Below, piece by piece: positions 53,261 through 63,371 of a DNA stretch of 64,000 nt. The translations under genes and the position numbers were made by a program. A model generated the notes under the pieces. That model did no database searches. It saw only the letters and a list, made by a program, of their open reading frames with translations, and was not told where the DNA came from. Position 1 is the first letter of the stretch; every line of letters begins with the position of its first letter. Origin of the DNA: Hygrocybe punicea (lineage: Eukaryota > Basidiomycota > Agaricomycetes > Agaricales > Hygrophoraceae); NCBI GenBank assembly GCA_963556145.1, contig OY744471.1, forward strand, positions 1,729,590-1,793,589, given 5' to 3'.

Positions 53261-53985
53261 ACCTATTCTAGCTTCGACATGCTGCGATTCACTGCGATTT
53301 ATTGCGAAACATCCCGATTTATATGTATCTCCATTGCGATGCGACAGCGCGATGCGCGCGATACAGGCGATAATTTGACATTACGGCGATTTTCTTCGGA
53401 GTGCTTCGGCCCCCTTCGGAAACATATTTCGAGCCTCTCCGACATCATCCACGCTTGTACCGTTCACCCTATTCCATTCCGATTCCGTTCCGGTTCCAGG
53501 GAAGTCTTTATGCGACATGTTTCACTTATTTCAAACATTATAGCTCCTATCCTCTAGATATTTTGGAAATTGCTTCGCATGGTGTTATACCCTTTGTTTC
53601 AGTTCCATTTCATTCCTATTGCACCATAGTTCCGTCATGCACCATCTATTTGTCTTGCCTTCTTCACCCTTTATTGTCCTAACAACCAACTTCGCATAAA
53701 TACCCCCTATAGTTTACATACTAGAGAGACGTCTTGTATACCCCCGATTCCAGTCTATCATATCACCTCTTTACTGCGCTGTCCATGTGATAGCTCCGCT
53801 ATGCTCTATTAAACTTTGCATTCCTTCTATAAAGTGCTACGTATACGCCAAAAACATCGCCGACTGTTTCGCACACGCCGCACACATCGCGCACATCGCG
53901 CACATCGGAAACATCATCGCCACTATCCAGAGCACCTCTGAGTATTTTTACTAACCTTTTGGATTGAGATTGAACCCCTCAGAAT
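53261..53985. other. Non-coding, probably leader of the next retrotransposon
   Basis: No domain or splice-supported gene. 53380-53500 contains CGATGCGACAGCGCGATGCG-like GC words, the rest is unremarkable. It could be the untranslated leader of the gypsy element that follows, whose LTR I cannot place. Confidence 0.3.
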
Positions 53986-55761
53986 TTGTACAGCACTGTG
54001 GTAGAGTTGGTATTTGATTCCGTTCACACTACCGCAGTGCACCCTTTCATTTTGGACCCCTATCCGCTACATGAAATCCAAGCGGCAGCGCAGTTCGTTC
54101 TTCATGGTACCGGTCCCACGAACGCGCCTAAGGAAGGTAAACCAACGTCCACGACCTCTTCCGAGTCTTCTTCGATCAAACGGGACGATGTCACACTCAT
54201 CGTCGATACTGTGGTCCAAGCGGTAAATAAAATTATGGATCCGCACGCGTCTAAAAGCTCTGCGCCATGCTCCCATACCTCCCATACCGCTGCTCATGCG
54301 CCCCCTACGAGAACGACTCAGTCCGAGACAGCGGCGAATGGCAATTGCCACTTCTGCAACCTACCCGGTCAATTTAGGCCGAACTGCCCACATGTGATTG
54401 AATATATCAATGCTGGATGCATCCGAGAAAATATCAACAAGAAAATCGTTCTACCCTCTGGCGCTTTCTGTCCGCGCCAATTACCCGGCAATTCTATGAA
54501 GGAGCGCATCGATGAATGGCATCATCGCAATCCCGGTCAATTAGCTGCGATGCAACAAACCAGTACCAACAATGTCGGTCAAATGATGTATAGCGTATCT
54601 CCTGCAGTTCACGCTAGCGTCCTGGCGTCGGCGATGAGCTCTAACGACTTGCGCATTGAAGAACTGGAGCGCGAACTATTCGTGCTTAAAAAGGTAAAAT
54701 TTGATGGTGTAGAGATTTCTCGTCAGCGCAAACCTGTCCCGTCTACCACCGGTTTACATCGTCCATGCGCTCAGCCCGCGCCTGATCAATCAACCGCGCA
54801 ACAAGCCCCTTTGCCTGCGACACCCGCTCCTACCGCAGAACCGCCCATCCATCCCTTCGCATCCGCACCGGAAACCGCGTACCGCCCGCCACACGAACGT
54901 AATTTTGCAGGTCCACCGTTAAAACAATCTAAGGATAAAGAACCCGCGTATCGCACTCAAGCCCCTATCCAGGACTCTAAGATTATTAGTGAGGTTTACT
55001 CGCGCTCTATGGCGGCTCCCTGTGTCACGCTCACACCAATGGAATTGTTCTCAATTTCTCCGGACTGTTGTTCGAAACTTCGCGATGATATTACGCCCAA
55101 GCGAGTCCAACCTCCTGGCACATCGCCGGTAAAAGTTAACATCTTCGCCGACGACCCACTTCCTTTTGCGTCATGCGAGAACACTTGCAAAAATGCCTCC
55201 GCTGAACCGCAACCCATCATTGTTCCCGACCCGTATGAGACCTACCTCATGAGTCTCTCACCGGGCGAAATTCCTGAAATCCTTACCGTCGCAAAAGAAT
55301 CGCACGCTCTACACACCGTACATTTACTCGTCGACGGACAAGAACAAGTCGGTAGCATCATTGACCCTGGTTCTCAGATTGTCGCAATGTCGGAAGACGT
55401 CTGCCATCAGTTTAGCCTTCCCTACGACCCGGCGATTCGTCTCAATATGCAGTCGGCGAATGGTTCGATTGATCAGTCCCTGGGTCTCGCGCGGAATGTT
55501 CCTTGTAAAATTGGCGACATCACGCTTTTCCTTCAAATGCATGTCATCCGTGACCCCGCGTACCATATTCTCCTGGGACGACCGTTCGACGTACTAACGG
55601 AAAGCGTTGTCAAGAATTACCGCAACGAAGACCAGACAATTACGATACGCGATCCAAATTCAAACAGATCGGCGACAATTCCAACATACCCTCGAAGCGA
55701 AGCACGACGGCACGGCGTACCCCTACACTTGTCCTCGGTTTTTATCAACAAGGGGAACTGA
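53986..55761 (+). CDS. Gag-protease of a second gypsy family, partial element
   Basis: 591 codons open from an upstream non-ATG start; the true start is uncertain. It has a zinc-knuckle-like CHFCNLPGQFRPNC (about residues 121-134) in which the usual His is Gln. A KIVLPSGAFCPRQLPGNSMK block and RIDEWHHRNPGQL, typical of this fungal gag family, follow. A Pro/Ala-rich middle leads to a retropepsin-like region: TVHLLVDGQEQVGSIIDPGS, QIVAMSEDVC, YHILLGRPFDVLTE. The active-site triad reads D-P-G-S rather than D-S/T-G. The frame ends at 55761 just after pol opens in another frame. Confidence 0.75.
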   Translation: MYSTVVELVFDSVHTTAVHPFILDPYPLHEIQAAAQFVLHGTGPTNAPKEGKPTSTTSSESSSIKRDDVTLIVDTVVQAVNKIMDPHASKSSAPCSHTSHTAAHAPPTRTTQSETAANGNCHFCNLPGQFRPNCPHVIEYINAGCIRENINKKIVLPSGAFCPRQLPGNSMKERIDEWHHRNPGQLAAMQQTSTNNVGQMMYSVSPAVHASVLASAMSSNDLRIEELERELFVLKKVKFDGVEISRQRKPVPSTTGLHRPCAQPAPDQSTAQQAPLPATPAPTAEPPIHPFASAPETAYRPPHERNFAGPPLKQSKDKEPAYRTQAPIQDSKIISEVYSRSMAAPCVTLTPMELFSISPDCCSKLRDDITPKRVQPPGTSPVKVNIFADDPLPFASCENTCKNASAEPQPIIVPDPYETYLMSLSPGEIPEILTVAKESHALHTVHLLVDGQEQVGSIIDPGSQIVAMSEDVCHQFSLPYDPAIRLNMQSANGSIDQSLGLARNVPCKIGDITLFLQMHVIRDPAYHILLGRPFDVLTESVVKNYRNEDQTITIRDPNSNRSATIPTYPRSEARRHGVPLHLSSVFINKGN

Positions 55762-56206
55762 GCGCACTAGATGACGGAGACATCGCGCTAGTAATAGTGC
55801 ACGACGAACATACCAATGCTACATACATTGAATCTTATACCCATTTAGCGGACTCATCATCTTCGTCTACAGTTCCCCACATCTATCTTTCCGCCTGCGA
55901 TTTTCCTAATGGTTCCCCGTCTACTCCAGTATGCTCAACCTCTGTTTCTCCTTCGTCGACAGATCCCTTGTCATCCTTTTCCTATTCAGCTTCATCCGTG
56001 TTTCCTTCTACACTATCAGATGATTTCGCTAGCGTTTTTGCCACCCAAAAGAAAGTCTACAAGCCCGTTGCTCGCAAGGTCAAGCCTGTCATCACTGAAC
56101 TCCCCGACAAATTCCATATAAAACGCAAAATCACTGGCGATCCACTTGCCGAACTTCCTGACCTCGATCCGAATCCTCCACCTTTCGTCCCCACAGACCG
56201 CCAGTA
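55690..56206 (+). pseudogene. Start of pol of the second gypsy family, cut off by satellite DNA
   Basis: In the frame one base back: RRTPTLVLGFYQQGELSALD and on to KKVYKPVARKVKPVITELPD, then FHIKRKITGDPLAELPDLDP with NPPPFVPTDRQ and a stop at 56205. This is the linker that normally runs into the reverse transcriptase in this family. No reverse transcriptase or integrase follows, because the minisatellite begins here. Confidence 0.65.
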
Positions 56207-56224
56207 GACCCAGTCGTTTTGGTT

Positions 56225-58255
56225 AACCCAATCGCAGATATAGTTGCAAAAGGTAGGTACACATAGCGCAGTTGCTTGCTGGGGGGGTAGGTTAACCCAA
56301 GAGACAGCTCTTGCTGGGGAAATGTGGGGTGGTAGGTTGACCCAGGTACAGCTCTTGCTGGTCAAGGGTGGCAGGGTGGGTCAACCCAGTGTCAGCTCTG
56401 CCATGGGGTAGGTTAACCCAGGACAGCTATTCTGGGAAGGTTGGGTTGACCCAGGTCCAGCTGTGCAAGCAACGTGGGTTGACCTGGGTTGACCGTGGAC
56501 CAGCTCTTGCTGCAGGCTTGGGTTGACCTGGGTCCAGCTGTTGCTGCAGCACTGGGTTGACCCAGGCCCAGCACTTCCTGCAGGGTGGGGTGGCTGGGGT
56601 CCAGGTATTGCTGCAGCACCGGGTTTACCAGGGTTCAGCTATTGCTGCAGCACTGGGTTGACCGGGGTCCAGATATTGCTGTGGCACCAGGTTGACCCAG
56701 ATCCAGCACTTGCTGCAGGGCTTGGGTTGACCTGGGTCCAGCTATTGCTGCAGCACTGGGTTGATCTGGTTCCAGCACTTGCTTTGGGGCTTGGGTTGAC
56801 CCGGGTCCAGCTCTCCCTACAGGCTTGGGTTGACCGGGGTCCAGCTATTGCTGCAGCACTGGGTTGACCAGGGTTCAGGTATTGCTGCAGCACTGGGTTG
56901 ACCGGGGTCCAGCTATTGCTGCAGGACCGGGTTGACCTGGGTCCAGCACTTGCTGCGGGGCTTGGGTTGACCCAGGTCCAGCTCTTCCTGCAGGCTTGGG
57001 TTGACCTGAGTCCAGCTATTGCTGCAGCACTGGGTTGACCGGGGTCCAGATATTGCTGCAACACCGGGTTGACCTGGATCCAGCACTCGCTGCAGGGCTG
57101 GGGTTGACCCAGGTCCAGCTCTTCCTGCAGGCTTGGGTTGACCTGGGTCCAGCTATTGCTGCAGCACTGGGTTGACCGGGGTCCAGATATTGCTGCAACA
57201 CCGGGTTGACCTGGATCCAGCACTCGCTGCAGGGCTGGGGTTGACTGGGGTCTAGATATTGCTGCAGCACTGGGTTGACCTTGGTCCAGCACTTGCTGCA
57301 GCACTGGGTTGACCGGGGTCCAGCACTTGCTGCAGCACTGGGTTGACCAGGGTTCAGCTATTGCTGCAGCACCAGGTTGACTGGGGTCCAGCACTTGCTG
57401 CGGGGGTTGGGTTGACCCAGGTCTGGCTCTTCCTGCAGGCTTGGGTTGACCTGGGTCCAGCTATTGCTGCAGCACTGGGTTGACCGGGGTCCAGATATTG
57501 CTGCAACACCGGGTTGACCTGGATCCAGCACTCGCTGCAGGGCTGGGGTTGACCCAGGTCCAGCTCTTCCTGCAGGCTTGGGTTGACCTGGGTCCAGCTA
57601 TTGCTGCAGCACTGGGTTGACCAGGGTTCAGGTATTGCTGCAGCACTGGGTTGACCTGGGTCCAGCACTTGCTGCAGCACAGGGTTGACCAGGGTCCAGC
57701 ACTTGCTGCAGCACAGGGTTGACCTGGGTCCAGCTATTGCTGCTGCACCGGGTTGACCGGGGTCCAGATATTGCTGCAGCACTGGGTTGACCCAGATCCA
57801 GCACTCGCTGCCGGGCTGGGGTTGACCAGGGTCTAGATATTGCTGCAGCACCAGGTTGACCGGGGTCCAGCACTTGCTGCGGGGCTTGGGTTGACCCAGG
57901 TCCCACTCTTCCTGCAGGCTTGGGTTGACCGGGCTCCAGCTATTGCTGCAGCACTGGGTTGACCTGGGTCCAGCACTTGCTGCAGGGCTTGTGTTGACCA
58001 GGGTCCAGCTCTTGCTGCAGCACTTTGTTGACCCACATCCAGCACTCACTGTAGGGTAGGTTGATTGGGGTCCAGCCTGTCCTGTAGCATTGCATTGACC
58101 CCAGACCCACCCATGTCGCAGGTTTGGATTCATGAGGGTCTGGCCATTGCTCCAGCATTGGGTTGACATGGCCCTGCTCTTGCTGCAGAATAAGGTTGAC
58201 CCTGGCCCAGCTCTCACTGCAGGATTAGGTTGACCAGGATCCCGCTTTTGCTTTG
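56225..58255. repeat. 2-kb minisatellite of 34-35-bp units
   Basis: About 58 tandem units of form TTGACC(t/g/c)GGGTCCAG followed by CTATTGCTGCAGCACTGGG. Most are 34 bp, some 35. Units are most alike in the middle (about 56800-57800) and diverge toward both edges. Each contains CTGCAG and GGTTGACC. Two higher-order blocks of several hundred bp (around 57000-57250 and 57420-57650) repeat one another closely. Confidence 0.97.
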
Positions 58256-58689
58256 ACACGGGCTCAGCCACATCCCACTCTGCCTGCATGTATTTAATGT
58301 TGACAACATTGCCAGAGCTCACAACAACTCAAGCCAATATTTATTCAGAAAATGCAATATCCGGTAATGAAAATGTCTCAGTTTCTTCAAATGTAATATA
58401 ATTTCAAATGCAATAATTCAAAGCACAGATAATACCAAAATTACAACATTCTTATTTTGAAAATGCACAATCTCTCACTCTTAGCTTTATCTCTCACATG
58501 AGCTACTTATTCCCAAACAAAATTTATATATATAACAACCAGAAATTACCCCACTTGGAATTTTGTGCCTTTTTTATTTAATATTACTCAAATCTCAATT
58601 GGAATCAGTACACAAACACTCACTATTACTTAGAATGGACATATCAAATTAATTATTATTTTATCCAAATACATAATTAAATAATAAAG
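58256..58689. other. A/T-rich spacer
   Basis: Nothing coding. A/T-rich sequence between the satellite and the foldback. Confidence 0.5.
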
Positions 58690-59083
58690 GGGTTGGGGGG
58701 GAGGAAGGTAGGTGTGAGTGGGACTGGGACTGGGACTGGGACTGGGACTGGAAGTGGGTGTGGGTGTGGGTGTGGGTATGGGTATGGGTGTGGGTGTGGG
58801 AGAACGGAGTGGGAGTGGGAGTGGGAGAAGGGAGGGTGAAGGGCAGGATGGAAGGGAGGAGGGAGGGGCAGCAGGGAGTGGGAGTGGGAGAGGCAGAGGA
58901 AGAGGGAGGAGACGAGGGCGGAGGGGTGGGATGTACATACCTGTTGCGTTCCCGTTGCCCTCGTCGTCTTCGTCTACGTCTCCGCCGTCCTCGTCCCCGT
59001 CGTCCCCGTCCCCGCCGTTCTGGTCCCTGTCGTTCCCGTTCCCGTCGTTCCTCTCGTTGTCGTCATCGTCCTCGTTGTCGTCG

Positions 59084-59420
59084 TCATCCCCCGTAGTCCT
59101 CGTCGTCCGCTGGATCGTCGTCGTCGTCTCCGTCGTCCTGTCGTCTCTTCGCTGGCCGTCTCCGTCCCCGTCGTCTTCCCTGGCTGGCCGTCTGTGCCCT
59201 CATCGCCTCTGTCCTCGTCGTTGCCTGCCATCCGCCGTTTCGGCCCTTCAGTTTGGCGTTGACGTGACGTGGCGCGGGCAAGCGTGTTGCGGTCCATTCC
59301 CGGCACGGCAATGAGAAAGTTCTACATAAAAACAACAATATTAGCTAGCATAGTAATGGATAATAAATTTGAGAAATCTACTTACCTTCTACTTGATTTT
59401 GCTGCTGCTGTTTTCGTGGA
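59084..59420 (-). other. Low-complexity gene of the left foldback arm
   Basis: Minus strand: leader exon ending AAGTAGAAG, intron with GTAAGT (59381), GCTAGCTAAT branch and TTATGTAG acceptor (about 59320), then ARHVNAKLKGRNGGWQATTR, QTASQGRRRGRRRPAKRRQD and DDDDDPADDEDYGG with a stop at 59084. No domain recognised. The ending is shared with the right arm. Charged T/R/G/D-rich composition. Confidence 0.45.
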
Positions 59421-60161
59421 CGCATCGTGGAGTACGCGACGAATCGCCGACGATTGAACGCACGCCGGAGGTTGCCGATTGCCCAAACGGGTGCGAGTTG
59501 CCTTATATGTAAGCATGATCTGACTTTTCTCAATGTTATTGCATAGAGCACAACAACTTTGTAACACATTTAAGACCATGAGGGGATAGAAGTAGCCTAT
59601 AACTACATCCTCCCCAAATTTTGTATTTTATTATGGCCTACATAGAGAGATATTTATGATTCATTGATACCTCCCTGCCAATTTCAGACCCTTAAAGTGC
59701 AACTTTACCAATATTGCTCTGAAAAATATGAAAATAATTGTGAAACTACTATGTAAAGTATCTATTGTATTGATGATCAGTGCCTGGCACTTGGTGGTCC
59801 CAGAAATCTGTTGTAGCCAAGAAATGAAAGGTTCAGAGTAAAGCTGAAGTTTGGACTCGGTTGATGGGTCAGCCACAATGCACAATTCTGTGCATTTGCT
59901 TGGCTGCAACAAAGGTCCTGGTCCACCAACAATCAGGCACTTATGTGTACCACAATGAGTACTTCTTCAAGTACTCCTTAGATTAATTTCAGATTTTTAA
60001 GACAAAGTTAGATCATTAAGGGTCCAATTCTGGCAGAGGAATGGAATAAATGGTGAATAGCTCTTTACGCAGGGCCGAATAAAATACAAAATTTGACATG
60101 AGGGTAGGTATACTATATTTACATCTTTTGAGGATCTGACTTTGGGTATGCATGCATTGTT

Positions 60162-60725
60162 GTGCATGCCAGAAGATTCAAAAGCTTCAGCCACACATCC
60201 ATGTTTGGCAACTCGAACCCGTTTGGGAAATCGGCAACTGCCGGTTGGCTTTCACGCGACTTCAAACGACTCGTTTTCAACAACGCGTCAACAACAGGAA
60301 CGCGTCAACAACAGGAAACGGGTGCAGAAGAGCACCCAAGGAATGTCTTTTTTGAATTTTTTGTGAGTTGTATGCTAATGTTTATAATGATTGCAGCTAC
60401 ACCCACGACAAACACAGGCGAACCCAACACCAGCCCAGAAAACAACGCCACGGCCACCCCAGCAAACAGAACGGATGCCGATGAAAACGGCCACGGAAAC
60501 GAGGCCGCGAGGCCGGGTACGAGGATGCGCCAACGACCGAGACAGACGTCCGAGACGACCACAGCGGCAACGACGAGGACAGAGACGACGAGGGCAAGAG
60601 ACGGCCAGCCAGGGGACGACGACGGGACGGAGACGGCCAGCGAGAGGACAACAGGACGACGGAGACGACAGGACGAGGGAGACGACGACGACGATCCAGC
60701 GGACGACGAGGACTACGGGGGATGA
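60162..60725 (+). other. Low-complexity gene of the right foldback arm
   Basis: Plus strand: leader exon, intron with GTGAGT (60362), TGCTAATG branch and GATTGCAG acceptor (about 60395), then TPTTNTGEPNTSPENNATAT, DENGHGNEAARPGTRMRQRP, DGQPGDDDGTETASERTTGR and RRRQDEGDDDDDPADDEDYG with a stop at 60725. The intron length also permits read-through. The C-terminal 20 residues match the left arm almost exactly while upstream parts differ. Confidence 0.45.
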
Positions 60726-61101
60726 CGACGACACGAGGACGATGACGACGACGAGGGGAACGACGGGAACGGGAACGACAGGGTCCGGAACGCGGAGACG
60801 GGGACGATGGGGACGGGGACGACGGGGACGGGGACGGCGGGGACCGGGGACGACGGAGACGTAGACGAAGACGACGAGGACGAGGGGAACGCAACGGGTA
60901 CGTACATCCCACTCTCCGCCCACTCCTCCTCCCTCTCCTCCTCCCTCTCCTCCTCCCTCTCCCTCTCCCTCTCCCTCTCCCTCTCCCTCTCCCTGCTGCC
61001 CTTGCCTCCTGCCTTCCCACCTTCCCACTTCTCCCACTCCCACTCCCGTCTCCCACTCCCACCTTCCTCCACTCCCACTCCCACCTTCCTCCCACTCCAC
61101 A

Positions 61102-61201
61102 NNNNNNNNNNNNNNNNNNNNNNNNNNNNNNNNNNNNNNNNNNNNNNNNNNNNNNNNNNNNNNNNNNNNNNNNNNNNNNNNNNNNNNNNNNNNNNNNNNN
61201 N
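61102..61201. other. Assembly gap (100 N)
   Basis: A run of exactly 100 Ns, the usual placeholder for a gap of unknown size. It lies between C-rich minisatellite sequence and a partial LTR. Confidence 0.99.
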
Positions 61202-61654
61202 TTGAGAAGACGTGGACGGAGCGGAGTTAGTCCAGAGTTCCGGACTAAGTACTAAGATAATTAATGAGCTTAAGGGAAAGCCTTAAGTTTGAGAGTGGGT
61301 AAGAAATAAGGAACTCAAGTTGATTTTCTGAATGGAGTTACAGGACATTGTAGTTCTAGTTTATATACTTGGTAAACTAATTGTCATGTCCTTGGAGACG
61401 TGAAGACAATATGAACTCCGGAAAGAGGACTGGAGTTCGGAAGAAAATAAAAGGGATAAAAGGTTGCTATGTACGGTGACAAGTAAACAAAGGGGAGGAA
61501 GAGAAAAGGAGGTCGGAGTAAACGGAGATGGGGAAGAATAGTAATTAACAAGAGAAGAACAATAACGTACGCGAGAAGATAAGATAAGATGGGTCGGCGG
61601 AAAAGTCCGGAGCGGAGTTCGTCGGAATCCAGCAGAGCTGCATGGGATATGACA
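61202..61654 (-). mobile_element. Partial gypsy-family LTR (second copy)
   Basis: Same sequence as 51091-51543, entering from the gap without its first about 93 bp, and ending GATATGACA before GCACT. Confidence 0.9.
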
Positions 61655-62001
61655 GCACTGTACATCGTTTCTCCAATCGCCGCTCCATCCACTCCGTGAT
61701 CTCAATTGGTATGCCTTGCATTTTCATATCGTGCATTAACCGGTCGATCGCCATACTGGGGAAAGCCCCTTTCACGTCCAGCGAGAGTAGTGATGCTACT
61801 TTACCTTTTCTCCACGCGTCCTTCACTATTTTGACAAGGTATAGTAGGGCATCGGTCGCACTTCGTCCTGGCCTCCCGCCAAAGTGGCATGGCGGGATCA
61901 TGCCTGTCTTTTCGCACATACATACGACGTCCTCCGTTACGCATGCGTTCAGGAGCCTTGTGTACCCGTTTGACAGCACTACGGGTCTCCATGGTCCCGG
62001 T
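61655..62001 (-). pseudogene. LINE reverse transcriptase, central part (second copy)
   Basis: Identical reading to 51544-51890: FGGRPGRSATDALLYLV, SLDVKGAFPSMAIDRL. The YIDD portion would lie in or beyond the gap. Confidence 0.8.
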
Positions 62002-62898
62002 GTAGAGGGTCGACGTCCCTCTGAGTCCGTATCATCAATATATCACGAATCCGGACCAACCCATTGCCGCCATTCGACTTGCATTCGAACCCGACGTAAC
62101 CCGACGTGACGTGACGTGATGTGACCCGACGTGACCGACGTAACCCGACACATGCCACTTTGTGATGGCCGCTTTTGTGCTAAATCCGGCAGCCTCAAAC
62201 CCCTCCGAGTTCCAATTCCAGGAGATGGATCTCTTCGGACTCAATCCCCGACTTCGGATTTACTTTATTTATGCATCCCCTCGTCCTCTCGGAGATATGT
62301 AGGACTTTCTAGATCTTTTCCTTGCATATTCGTTTTCCCCTCCATTTCCTGTCTTCGTTGCTTTGCAACCCCCCTTTCCACATCCCCATTCCAACCTTTC
62401 TTTGTAGCTTACCATCGGCTGAAGTAGACATGTCCGAAAGTAGATTACTGTTTCCTGTACTATAAATACAGTCCCCGACGACCGTACAAAATAACATACC
62501 CTTAGTCCCCATTCCCCTTTAGTCAGAATCGTCTTTTAATCCCTTTAAATGCTCGTCCATGTAGATCCTTAGCTTTTTATAGTCCACTTCGTCGTCTTTA
62601 TCATTGTTCCCATATATTCGTTCATCGTTTCCGACCCGACCCGACCCGACCCGCCGTACCCAACATCGTCGGCATCGTCGGGTTCTTTATTATTTGTCCG
62701 TTTTCACTCTGTTCATCGCCGGCTTCATCGTTATTAGTCCAGTTTTACGCGGCGGCTTTACTTTTACTAACATTCCCTTCTTTTTACTTCTATTCCCGAC
62801 ACTGATTTATCCAGTCACTTCTACGCTGACACCCACAGGTTAGGATCTTTATATATTTCTTTATATAGTTCCGAAGCCACCAAGAACCCGCATCTACA
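62002..62898 (+). mobile_element. Solo LTR of family B (second copy)
   Basis: Identical to 51891-52787, again between two CCGG sites. Confidence 0.85.
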
Positions 62899-63371
62899 CC
62901 GGCACTGCATAATTCAATTTCCCTGCTTTTTGAGTACCGGCATTTCCGTTGCTGCCCATTGTTCTGGGTATATCTTGAGTGTGAACGTAGCCCAGAATAT
63001 TGGGCCCAGGAATGGCACTATCATTTCACGAGCCTGTATGAAAACCGCATTAGGGATTGTGCCCGCCCTTGTTGCTTTTTTGGGTTTCATTCTTCGGATT
63101 GCCTGGTGTATTTGTTCATCGGTGATTAGTTCGAAATCCCACGCAGGTGGGGGGTATTCTGGCTGCGCTGGGACTGAAGTTGTCAGCGGTTTAGCAGGGA
63201 AGAACGTTTCATAGAACCATTTGCTTTTCTCCTCATTGCTCACTGCCTCCCTTGTTTTGCCAGTGGTTGTGCTTGTCTCTCTAAGCGTCGGAATTCTCAC
63301 CCTTCCTCCATCAGACGCCGGTCCCGTTGATACGCAGCGCACGTCCCTAAGCACGGAAACCCTCTATTGGA
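62899..63371 (-). pseudogene. LINE reverse transcriptase, N-terminal part (second copy)
   Basis: As 52788-53260, but one G is missing in the CCCTGG(C)TTTTT tract (about 62925), which turns MPVLKKPGKLN into MPVLKKQGN and closes the frame. This is either decay or a base-calling error. Confidence 0.75.

Larger units (their letters stand above)
58690..61101. mobile_element. Large imperfect foldback with coding arms
   Basis: The left arm (58690 to about 59850, minus) and right arm (about 59850 to 61101, plus) are inverted copies. They share GGCAACTCG.ACCCGTTTGGG (59502 and 60208), a spacer block with AAATTTTGTATTTTATT (about 59620 and 60085), an intron, a (GAC)n/(GACGGG)n coding stretch ending GACTACGGGGGATGA, a conserved donor GTAYGTACATCCCAC, and G/C-skewed GGGAGT/CTCCC tandem repeats at the outer ends. 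Arms have diverged greatly outside these blocks. The right end runs into the assembly gap. Confidence 0.7.

Noticed and set aside
56639..58322. Long minus-strand frames of 251 and 322 codons in the 34-bp satellite
   Set aside because: Peptides such as LDPGQPSAAAIAGPRSTQ follow directly from the repeat. No start context, splice sites or homology-like domain.
60291..60320. Short direct repeat AACAACAGGAACGCGTC as an integration site
   Set aside because: A simple local duplication in the leader exon with no partner elsewhere in the window.
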